Made by a program: the position numbers and the translations under genes. A stretch of 64,000 nucleotides of DNA. It comes from Ciona intestinalis. Taxonomy: Eukaryota > Chordata > Ascidiacea > Phlebobranchia > Cionidae. The DNA lies in NCBI RefSeq assembly GCF_000224145.3, contig NC_020174.2, positions 270,870 through 334,869 of the forward strand. Direction: 5' to 3'. Numbering within the stretch: the first letter of the stretch is position 1; every line of letters starts with the position of its first letter. Positions 47,401-58,800 of this stretch are shown here, one piece after another. The notes beneath the pieces were generated by a model. It did not search any database, was not told where the DNA came from, and was given only the letters and a program-made list of their open reading frames with translations.

Positions 47401-49283
47401 ATTTTCTTTTCTTTTAATTAATTTGATTTTTGCTACTTTGTTTAAAGACATCAATTAAACTTACGTGCTGTTCTCACTGAAGCATATTTTCCAGATTAGC
47501 TTAAATCCCCTTCCCTTCGTTTCAATTAATTTTATCGTCCTAATCCAAATTCACCAGATCAGTCAAAACATGATGCGACGAAACCTCACCCGTGTAGGAT
47601 GGTATCATTCCCACCCCACCAGCCAATCAGAACCAACCATTCGTGACATAGATGTCCAGCATGAAATGCAAGCAATGGTGGCAGCAACGCATCCAGCCAT
47701 TGGACTCATATGTTGTAAGTTGCTATGTTTGTTCAACACACTGTGTTGTATCTGTTTCATTAGATGGGAAATATTGTAAGATTGGATCTTTGTGGGCTGC
47801 TGCTATCTGGATCCCAGGTTAAGGATTTGTACTGAAACAGTTAATAGACACGGAATCTCAATTTAATAATAAAGATTCTATATGGGTGAGGACGTGAGGT
47901 CATTGTTATCTGACATATGGTTTGGCCAGGCTTGTCTCATTACCCTATTATGACCACTGGGTTGGAGCAATGCCAGTTCAAATTTTTTCCCAAAGACACT
48001 CACCTATCAGTGTCGTTATCCAACCTGGTATCAATAACAAGCGAACCAACATGATTTCTCACCCAAGACAGTTTCCATAATCTATTTCCAACAATGACAT
48101 TCAAACCAATTATTCCAGCTCCGTTTGACGTACGAGACGCAACTCGCACCGAGTCAGTATACAGCGCGTTCTGGGTGTCGCCCCCACCAGAAGTGAGCGA
48201 GGGGGAGGTATGGTACGGAATGCCTATGAGGCTGGTTTATAATGAGATGCAGGATCATGCAATACAACAAGATCTACTTGCCGAGATGGTGAGTGGTTTG
48301 TGGTTTATAATAAATTAATAAGCAAACATTGTTATCTTTACAATAATTATATTTTCACTTTTCACATTTGTTGGGTTATTTTACATCATGCTGAAAATGT
48401 GTCTTCCTGATTCAGTTTGTTTTCCTGTAATATGCCGTCCATTGATAGTAAGCATATAAAGTTGGGTAATGATTGTATTTTCACCTGACTTGAGATATAT
48501 GAACACCCATGTTATAACGACTGTCGTTTTCAACCCCACGAGGATAAAGCAATTTACATCTATTCACTGATTTTGTATGAAAGTTAGAACTCTTTTGGAG
48601 TACTTCTCTAACTAATATTAATACATGAATATAACTGCTAGTGGCAGTGTGGCGCAGTGGTTAAGTTTCTTGCGTTGAAACCAGAGAATATTGGTTACGA
48701 TGCTTGAGACTGTGTTCCTCTCGACTTATTTGTTGTACTTTATATATTTCTTGTTTCTATTCCAGAGAATGTTGGTTGATTTCCATAAAACTCAACCAGA
48801 CCTGATTGGGTTTGGTAAATTATGGAAAGGCACGATGACTTATCTTGATAAAATAAAGGTAAGCACCCATCTATGTCATCTATGTAACTTACTCCAAGGT
48901 TATTTTCATAGGGTAGAAATGATGTAAACGTTGTGTGGTCATGCGTCAAGTATTGTGGTAATATAATGCAGTTAATTGTTTATGATTAATATAAAAAGGC
49001 TCTTATGTTCAATTCAGTATTCATTCCAAGAATATGCAGTATTGTCTCAATTAGGGTGGCAAAATAATGTTATACTAATATTTACTTATTTTTTCAGCCT
49101 TTTTATATTTATGTCATAGTATATATAAAGATTGTATCACATCTTTTGATGTCAATAATTAAAACAAAGTCTTTATTTTAGCTTTCCATGACGCGAAAGT
49201 TACCAAAAGATCGATCGGGAAGTCAACTCGTTCATTTTGTTCACGAACTTTTAATGAATTCAACAACGGTCAACACTGGTTGA
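44416..49283 (+). CDS. MPND: MPN domain-containing protein (RAMA plus JAMM/MPN)
   Basis: Eleven exons: 44416-44601, 44921-45034, 45402-45554, 45979-46056, 46387-46502, 46771-46937, 47131-47207, 47558-47714, 48119-48288, 48766-48858, 49182-49283. Together they encode 470 residues with continuous frame (human MPND about 471). Order: a Pro/Asn-rich then acidic N-terminus; a RAMA domain (TLQTLVQEGVLEPGNGVL, YLGDLLPNGKILWDNVQF, KKSGCGWNSVKYK), a module that in related proteins reads modified DNA; and the MPN domain with VVSSSVLLLIDFHCHLS, the glutamate in SEVVGYLGG, and the metal-site HSH in VGWYHSHP. In the JAMM consensus E...HSH-x7-S-x2-D the serine position is Thr here (HSHPTSQSEPTIRD). The final exons (YSAFWVSPPPE, KTQPDLIGFGKLW, QLVHFVHELL) match MPND. 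Whether it is an active deubiquitinase is unclear. Confidence 0.92.
45571..45657. repeat. Repeat D, copy 1
   Basis: AACCTCATTGATTAATGTGG, then TGAATGCAATATACTTTGGC, then TCTGCTTGTTTGTATAGACA. Nearly identical to 52645-52735. A second partial copy of its start lies at about 45700. Confidence 0.8.
45746..45956. repeat. MITE, GGGGTAAGATGG family, diverged
   Basis: Left end ATAGTAAGCTGGGGTACCGG, right end ACCCATCTTTCCTTACGCAA. The core has GGTAGTAAACAAAGAATATT. It ends 22 bases before the MPND exon 4 acceptor border (45979). Confidence 0.65.
48640..48716 (+). repeat. tRNA-like SINE head fragment
   Basis: Box A (TGGCGCAGTGGTTAAG), an anticodon-like segment and a degenerate box B (GGTTACGATGC). 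The SINE body is missing. It lies in an MPND intron, 50 bases before exon 10. Confidence 0.5.
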
Positions 49284-49385
49284 TTAAGCAACACTGGTTG
49301 ACTGCACAACACTGAATGATGTGATTGCGCAACACTGCTAATGTAATTGTGCAACACTGGTTTGTGCGATTGTGCAACACTGCTC
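49262..49385 (+). repeat. CAACACTG minisatellite overlapping the MPND stop
   Basis: Six occurrences of CAACACTG spaced roughly 14-25 bases apart (first at 49271). Intervening units read like GGTTGATTAAG, GAATGATGTGATTGCG and GTTTGTGCGATTGTG. The first unit encodes the last residues and contributes to the stop codon of MPND. Confidence 0.75.
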
Positions 49386-49639
49386 ATCTTTCTAACATTG
49401 AAACAGCAGCTTTCCACAGCCTTGATCCAAGAGACAATATATTGGTTCTTATTAGTGATAACAAAATGAAATTGTTCATTATGTTTTACATCAACGTGTA
49501 GCAATCATAGTTTCAATCAATATTTTTATGAAATTGTATCAATATGAATTTTTTTGCTGTTGTGTTTTGTTTCTGCCGTTTTATTATGTCTGCTTTTTCT
49601 TTGCTCTTTATTTCCCATATTTGTATCTGTGGTTGTCCC

Positions 49640-49645
49640 AATAAA
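49640..49645 (+). terminator. Polyadenylation signal AATAAA for MPND
   Basis: A canonical hexamer about 360 bases after the stop. Confidence 0.45.
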
Positions 49646-49940
49646 TCTCCCATAACTTTGTCAGTCATGTAAAGCTACACGACATCGGTCAAAATCACAA
49701 CAAACATACTCTTTTAATAAAATGATTGTAATATTGGTAACTGAATAAGTTTGGATTGCAACAGAAAATAGATTGTACAACATGTTAAAGTTTGTTACAC
49801 CCCATCGTATATTCCAACTTTGCTGTTTTTAGATTTTACCTGGTAACACTGAAAGTAAACAATGTGCTGTTATTTTGCCAGAATGTCGGTATTTCTAGTT
49901 CCTCTTTTTAATTTGCCATAACTTACACGTTTTAACTGTN

Positions 49941-50043
49941 NNNNNNNNNNNNNNNNNNNNNNNNNNNNNNNNNNNNNNNNNNNNNNNNNNNNNNNNNNNN
50001 NNNNNNNNNNNNNNNNNNNNNNNNNNNNNNNNNNNNNNNNNNN
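49941..50043. other. Assembly gap (103 N)
   Basis: A run of undetermined bases within repeat-flanked intergenic DNA, about 200 bases before the UBE4A start. The promoter/5'UTR sequence here is unknown. Confidence 0.99.
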
Positions 50044-50240
50044 ATCCCCCAAAAAAATAATTACCCACAAAGTAACATACATGGTAACTCGTAAGCTGGC
50101 AAGAGGTGTTAAACCCGTGTTATAACGACTGTCATTTTCCGGCCACGCGAGAATAAAGTAAGTTACATTCATTCATTCATATTTTTAGCACAAGGTCATC
50201 CAAATTTGTTTGTGCGAAAGTTGTCACTGTGAGAACAAAC

Positions 50241-53200
50241 ATGGAGGTCGCTTCAATGAAAAACAACCCGTTTTCGTTACTTTTTCCAACGGTGGAAGAA
50301 GCGTTGGAATTTTCCCAACTTAATCAAAATGAAAATGAAGAGGTAAAAATGGTTTATATTTCACCCATAGCTTGTTTTTAACGACTGTCCTTTATTGTTG
50401 ATTCCTTTCCCTTTGTTGTTTTAATAGTATGATCTTTACCACCGTTTTCAGAATGATAAATATAAATTTATGTTGTGTTACTTGGTGGCAGTTATATTTT
50501 TAGTATGACAACTATGTGTGTTGTAACTTTATGTTTGTAAATGAAAGACAATTTGGCTACCCATTAGTGATCACTGGGTTGGAGTAATTACCATTAAAGA
50601 CACATAACACGCTCACAATGGTAGCACAGTCATCAAATCCATTGTTGTGATGCAGGAGCTTTACCCACCAATCCATAACACGCATGTTGTCGTGTGTAAC
50701 TTAATCTTAATTGCATTATATTTATAGGAACAAATGCTCACTGACACTTCCCATTCACTCGATGTTTTGGAAAGAATCTTTCTCTTTTCAAACCAACATA
50801 GAGATGGTAAATATTTCAACTTTGTTTCTATATTTGGTATTTAAATCAATAAGATGGTCATTATATTTCTGATGTGTGTCTAGTGTATAAGAAAGTTGCC
50901 ATAGGATTCCCATTTATCGGGTTCAAGACAAATTTCATGGGGATTGGTGACGTTTACATCATATTGATCTTTTCCTCAGATTCTGAACTGAACTGCCTTG
51001 TTATAATGGAAGGGGATGAAGCAGGGGAACTCCCCGATCTACCGTATTATGAAAACGTATGTATATGTTTTGTTTATTAATTGAGGTGTGTCTATTTTGT
51101 GTTGTATGGGTGTCAAGGCACGCCATGGGACCTGGGATGGGCCAAAGTTGGCCCCCTGGGTGTCGGGGTAACAGGCAACTCTGGCCTACATCCCATGGCG
51201 TTCCAAGCTGTAGGACCTCACTTATGCAGAATAGAAGTCATGACTTTTACACTTTGCTCACTAAATAACAGCATTGTTACATCACAGATGTTATTCTCAC
51301 GCCTCATATTAGACGAAGTAGAAAACATTGTGTCGGTTCGTAACATATCAAAAACCAGTCAAGCGTATCAAGATGCAACGGAATTGAATCCGGTTTCGTA
51401 TTTATTCGCTTCTTACCAGAGATTGGCAGCAGAGGTGGGTGGTGGTTTAACCTTAGAAAATATTCTTACAGTAAAAATGTCAATTTAATTTTACCATTTT
51501 TTTTGAAAATCAAAGTCTTCCCACTATACGTATCATCACTTTACGTCATGATGTTATTTTTTTTTAATTGATGTAATATAACCAATTTACCCGCTACTAT
51601 GCATAGCCTGCCCCGATTTTATACATAGGGTGTCATAATCTATTTCAAGACATGCATGTATACCTATGTTAGGAGTAAGGAGGTTAGGCACCTATAAATG
51701 TATTAGACCAGTTCTCTTTAACCGGTGTGCAAGGTGCACCAAAATATGCCATGGGTGCACCAGTACAAAAGGGTATACAAGGTTGCATCACAAACTTTAA
51801 CAATTTTCAGCAATAATATTCAGTTTGAACATTTTTAACAAATTTAGCCACTTTACTACAGTTTTTTTTATATGAAATCTTTATCTCAGATCACTGGGGA
51901 TTGCGAAGCGTCATTAGTTTTTTGTTTAAGCAAACAGGGGTGCATGAGTTCGCCGCAACAGGGTTGAAGAGCACTGTATTAGAGAATCAGTGAATTACCT
52001 GGTATATATGATGTAAATCACCCCTTACCCTCCACAGAAACCCACTTCCCCCCCACAACTGCTACCAACCCTCCACAAATGTCATCAACTTATCGTACGT
52101 ACCCTCGTCACATCTATTCTTACCCCAGAGATATTTGAAGGCAAAGATATCACAGAGAAACGATTGATTCTTGGGATAATGAACCAGCTACAACAAGAAC
52201 AACTCTACAAAAATATTTATAAACAAAGTAAATTATTTTGTTTTTTTGATTGCTTTACAAATTGTCATTGTTTGGCTAAAGTTATTCCATTAAAGTTGGG
52301 CTACATACCTACATTACCACCCAATGAATGCTTGTTGCTTATGGAATCAAAATTATTTGTATTTTTCCACAGAATCAAACATCGTTGAATGTTTAAAAGA
52401 CGTTGTGTTTCAACTGAAGTCTGAAGGGACAGATATACAAAGATTGTTTGACCCGATGTTTAGGAAGATTGTTCGATTAATAACTCAAGAGGAGGTGAGT
52501 GAGATACCATTGCTGTGTGTAAAATACTTGCTTATAAAAACCATTGCTTTGTGTTTTATTCATAATCTTACACTTCAAGTTTACCTACAACTGATTTTTT
52601 AATTTTAAGATTATTTGACATTGTTAAAATGCAGTTACACTCATCAAACATAAGAAACCTCATTGATTAATGTGGTGAATGCAATATACTTTGGCTCTGC
52701 TTGTTTGTATAGACACCTAACAACAGGGTAAAATCTGGTGCTACAACATGATATCACCCCTGTTCCAAAAATATGCAAGTCAGTTAAAAATAAAAAAACA
52801 AACAACGGCTTTGTATATATATATTCTTTTAAAACAAATTTTACATTAAATAAATTTTCCCAACATTACAGTCTACCATTGCCGAGCCCGACCTTATGCA
52901 CACCGTCGGTGTCCTTGCCTCACTTTCCACCATCAGTGAATTTGCCAACATCATTCTTACTTACAAAGGCATACCACACAATCCACTTACACCTACAAGC
53001 TTGTTAACTATTCTAGGACTGTTGTTTCGTGAGTATTGTGTGGTATTTATTTAGTAGTGTGGTTTACTAGTGGGCACTAGACTGTTTACTATGCAGTGAA
53101 GGCAGAGATAGTTGGACACACAATCCTGTGAAACAAATCTAACTTATTGTTCCCAAGCTATTAAATGCACTGCAAACAATATCCACCCCAGGTTTTGCGT

Positions 53201-55801
53201 CTATGCACCATATAATAGATCACTGGCGTCGATTTATATGGTGCAGGGTATGCAGGCCTACCCTGAGAATTTTGCAGGGGTTGCAGCAACCCCTGGATTT
53301 TCCAATTATAAAAGCAAATTATTCTCAAAATCTTCTTAAATAAATATATTTAACTTCATCAAACAATTACTTTATGGTAGCTATGCAACGCCTTCATACT
53401 CTTAACGCATAAACTAGATAATTTTGTACCCTGCGCCGGGCTGTGCGGTTACCTATAACGGCTGCGTGTTACGTCAGACAATCGTTACGTCACATTGATA
53501 ATCGCAAAATCGCCAATTGTTACGGTAACAATTCTATTATTGTGTGAGAATGGAATGTTTACTAGTCAATTTCTACGTTTCAAATGTCGTCTAACGTCTA
53601 CTTCCAAAGCTGCTTTTCTCCCGAAAGCAATTCGAATTAAACTAAAATCTCGCGAACCAGGATAAAATTTAACTATAGAAATAGGTGTTCTTTTTCTAAG
53701 ACGCGCACATGTCATGAATTGCCTCCCTAACGTGTAAAATAAATGTAATTTGCCTGTAAAATAGGCAGAAATAAGCTACCTAAATCGGGTCGGTCACTGC
53801 TTTATATTTATTTACGATATTTTCCTCAGCCAAGCAGCATGTTTGTTACGAAATAGTAAGGATTCCCGCGTGGATTCATTACGACATAATAGCAATTCAC
53901 ATTTCACACGTCGATTATTGCAACATAATAGCAATTTACACGTAGTCACGTTTATTATTTAGCCTACATGTGAAACATTATTCTCGCTCGCAAACCTTAC
54001 CCTGATAAGTTCGTCTATTAAAACTAAGAGAGATCGTGGCGGCAATGCTTCTTTGATCGGTGATAGGCGAACACAGCTTTGATCGTGTGTTGTGAAACAT
54101 GATTGGCGCATGTTTAATTAATTTTGTTTGTTTCCTCGAGTTTTGTTAAAATGATTTTTTCAAACTTCATTGCGCCCGTCAACCAACACAAAATTGTTAC
54201 GTGTTTAATTGTGATGCGAACAACTTTTATGTTTCGCAATTAAGAGTTTTAAAGTCAAATGTTGCATTATAAACAATATTGTGACGCAGAGAATTAACGT
54301 AAGATATTGCGCAATGCTGCACCTGTCAGTTGAACAATGTTACGTCATACGCGGTATTGTGATGTCACTGATGTGCTCCATTATCGTATAGTAACGGTGC
54401 GTCTGTATAATCAGCGTATCGGCAATTATATGATGATATTTTCATGTTAAGTTTTTTAAACACTGAACCGCAATTAACTGCCAGGCTTATACATCTTACC
54501 GTTTCCATTAAATGCCGCACACGTTATATGCGTGATTTTACGTGTTTTACATATACCTACTTTCAGCTAACATAGTATAATGTCGCAACCCCTACGTTGT
54601 TATAAATAGACGCCACTGTAATAGTCTAATAGATAACAGCAACTTGGGTGTTGGTGTAATATACCTACATTCCAGGTCATAGGCGCCACACATTTATCAA
54701 AACAGGGGAGGCAGGAATAGTTACGAACGTATTAATATAAAAACAAATGTAACTTTTCGGTTGTATTTTTACGAGTTAACGTCATGCAGAAAATTTTAGG
54801 GGAGGCCTGCCTACCTTGCCACCCCAGGTTTGGCGCCTCCAGGTGTCTGTAGTGTCCCACAATAAGGCAGTGACACATTAAACTTACAACCCACCCACCC
54901 CAGGTAAATCATCCTTGGTAACTGACCCCAACAAACCAACTCATCCATTCTTCAATGAAATATCTACATTACAACAAAGTGGAGTGGAGAGGGAAGAAGA
55001 AAGACTTCAAATGGTTGGTAGAAGTTAGTAACATAAGCATGAGGTGTATGTTGTGTTGTTATAACTTGCATGTTACTCACATACCCATAGGCAGTGGCGC
55101 AGCTAGAAAAAAATAAGGGAAGAGGGGTTTATTCAAAAAATTAAAAAAATTTTTTTTTTTATTTAAAAAAAATAAAAAATTTTTTGGTTTAAAAGGGGGG
55201 GAGTCACGACCCTCGAAACCCCCCTGGCTGTTGCACTTCCCATAGGCACCAAACCTGGGGTGGCAAGGTAGGCCCTGGAAATTCCTGTGCTGCATTAATC
55301 AGTAAACAATGCAATCAAATTGTTTTACAGGATTTTGTGTCTAACTATCCCTGCCTCCCCAGCTTTTTAAATAGTTAGTTGCCTATGTACGTTTTATATT
55401 TACTCTTTACCACCTCCTAGTGCATGGATAAGTTCCACTCCCATCTCCACGTTTTGTTCCGGAATATTCTCCGTCACCCAAGTTGTAGAACCAAGTTATT
55501 GTCGTGGATCAATGATTTGATGACGCAACACGCTTGTGAGTAACAATCAAGATTATCAACAACTTTCTGCATGTGTTTATTTTAACAATAATCATTTAAT
55601 AAACCATTCTGTTTTATATGGGAAAGACTTGGCCCATTACCCAAAATTTTGCTTAAAATTCCCGTCTTGGTCAATTTCTGGCACAAATCCAAGTTACCTT
55701 GGCTTTCCCTACTGTAGAAGCTCCCCCATAAAGATTACCCCAACCAACGCTTGCACGAAGTGATATTCTATCTTGATAAGGTTCTGCAAACGCTAATTCA
55801 G

Positions 55802-55834
<33 letters not shown>

Positions 55835-58800
55835 GTAGTAGATAGACATTTGGCTACCTTAAGAGTCATAGTTACGCCGTTTGCAAACTTGATATTTAGA
55901 TCACAATTACCCCTAACCCCCTCCTGCCACACCAACATAGATATCTTGTAGTTTGCGCAAAATTATGGACACACGAGCGAGCTGACCCCTCTAAAAGTAT
56001 GTTCACAACTGACGGGATTTTCATCAATTTATCGTCAGTGTTGGTGCGTCTGTCGCTTCCATTTTGTGCGGACTCATCAGGTTCGTTCATTCTTTATTGA
56101 GTTTTTGTTTCTATGTTTTGACGTTCTTTTCTTGTTGCTTTTATCAGGGTAAATGAAATCCAAAAGCGTTATAACTTGGACGTGAATGTTTAAAACTCAT
56201 ATTGGTATATGCTTGTGCTCTGCCATTACGCAACTATTGTTTTTATAAATTGTTGTGGTCAGTTATAGTTAGGATTTAGCTCTTCCACCAATATGTTACT
56301 TAACCGCCATTGGATGTGCTGTACCAAAGCCTTTATTAGGATAAATAACACCCAAAGCTAGCAAAATGGAATGTGAATTACATTAGGCTAGTACTGTTAT
56401 AAATTGTCAGTAGACTTGTAATAAATAGCCATATAAAGTAGTTTATAAATGTTTTGCTTGTTTTTTAATAAATACCATGATGTCACAGTAACCATTATGA
56501 CTTTACAATCCACAGAAAATGCAAAGTCGTCGAATAAGTTTCTTAAAATTGATCCGACGTATTGTGCGGCCACAGGTTGCGAGGATAGAGTGGAGAGAGA
56601 CGTTCATTTAGGAGGTTTATATGATTTCTATGTTAATGCCAATGTTTGTTGATCTTATTTTATTACGAGTTACCAACTATGTAACTTTGTAGTTAATTGT
56701 TTATTTCTGCATAATTGTAACTTATTTTATTCTCATCTTGGAGGGGCAACTTTAGACGTTATAACACGGGTGTTCTGTTTCACGTATACTATAAGAAAAT
56801 TGTGACATTATGTGCTAAATATTGCCTTAAAACATATGATGTCGCCCCAGTTTTAATAGTCTACGTTGTCATGCCGCCTTATGTACACCCTGCCTATGCC
56901 CAGTGACGCAGCCAGGGGGGCTTAGGGTGTCGCCACCCCCCTTTTAAACCCAAAAAAGGAAAATTGAAAAAAAATTATTTTTGAAATTTTTTTTGATTAA
57001 AACCCCCCTTATTTTTTTCTGGCTGCGTATGCCCATTCCCATGCACCCTATCTATGCCCATGATATGCCATTACATAACTACCATAATAAATGCTGCCAC
57101 TGTAGGCGCATGTGTTCTTGGGCAAGACACTTAACAAATCCAACTCAGTGGTCACAATTGGGTTGTCTAATAAGTATACAGTAAAAAATTCAAAATATGA
57201 GCTTATGTAACCCCAAACACCCCCAGGCCTCCATAAAGAGACGTGCTTTCTCTCATTACCCGAAGTAGACCCGCCAACATTACAATTATCGGGAACTTAT
57301 AATTTTATCTCGGAATGTTTCTTCGCGGCTCACCGATCGTTCTGTCTCGGACTTCACGGGTTGGTATATTATTTCTATGTTTATGGTTAAATGTTGTTTA
57401 TACTTGTGGGAGGGGGCGAGGCAATATTAGTCGTTACAAAACAGCATCTGAAATATAAGGCCAACGTAACGTAGCTTACAAATACACACATTACAGAAGT
57501 CTTTGATTATGGCCAACAACATTAATGCTACTAACTATTATGATATCATATATTTGTATATCAGGATTAATTGGCCAACTCTGGCTTAAACCGTAGCTCC
57601 TATGGCATGCCTCACCCATATAGAATAGAATGTGCATATACAATGTTGGGGAAATAAACCAACTCTGGCCTAAACCCCAGGTTCCATGGCATGTCTCACT
57701 GTAGGACCTCACCCATATATAGTAGAATGTGCATATACTATGTTGGGGTAATGAACCACTCTGGTCTAAATTTCAGGTTTCATGAAGTGGCACACTGTAG
57801 GACCTCACTCATATAGAATAGAAATAATCAACACAGATATAATATCATTCTAAATAGCAAAGCATATCCCACCCATTACACAGGTTATTGGTGAAACTTT
57901 ACAAACTTAACCAAATGTTGAGTAAAATGAGGGAGGTTTACTTGGACAGTTTGGCGTCTGGGATTGAAGGGGAATCGGAAGTTAAACAAGTATTTGAGAA
58001 AGGTAATGGATAACACCAAATCAAGTTTTTTGATCTGTTAAAAATTTTAACATTATTATATAGTAGGTTGGGGTAAAACGGTTTTATATGTTGTGGGCTG
58101 TCATAATGGGTTTACGCAGCATATGTGTGTGTGTGTGTGTTACAGACTTGTCAATTACAAAAAACGAACGAAACCCTATATAGAACAAGGCCCCACAATA
58201 CCTTGTAATATTACCATGTTGTCCCACCCATCCACAGCCTTAGCAAACCTCCTATCCACCAAAGCAACAATCTACAATCCAACTTTTGTGAATAACTGCA
58301 CGAGGTTCTTTGCAACCACAGCGCAATTCCTTACACAGGTATTTACAAACAAATAACGAATTTCAGGAGCGAGTGCTAGTAAACATGTAACAAACAAAAA
58401 ATCAAGGCCAATGAATAGTGTTGCATAAGATACATATTTTTCGCCTAAAAAGACATCATAAGTCTGTGCAAATAAAGCAATAAAATGATAAGCCGAGGAA
58501 CCTCAATGTTTTTTTCTTTTTTAGCAATTACCATTACGTGTCTTGCCCAAAGACAAATGTCCACAATGGTAGCTGTTTATTTCACCCCCATTCATGCTTG
58601 TACATAGGTAGCACTGACAGAAGACCGCACGAAACTGTGTGAGTTCAAACTTCCCCTGTCAGAAACACCTCCAACACCATTGTATTACATTCCTGGTAAG
58701 TTAGATTGGTGGGCAAACTGTGTTTTATGATAAATGTTTACTTTTGACTTCTCTGGCATAAAAACTAGGGCTGTGGAAAAATTACCGGTTAACCGCAAAC

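Larger units (their letters stand above)
49284..50240. other. MPND-UBE4A spacer, with assembly gap
   Basis: Contains the remainder of the CAACACTG array, AATAAA for MPND, the N gap and, at 50055-50180, a SINE-tail remnant (AGTAACATACATGGTAACTC ... AACCCGTGTTATAACGACTG). Confidence 0.5.

Noticed and set aside
49870-50172. Minus-strand frame across the gap
   Set aside because: A third of it is undetermined bases and the rest is SINE tail.
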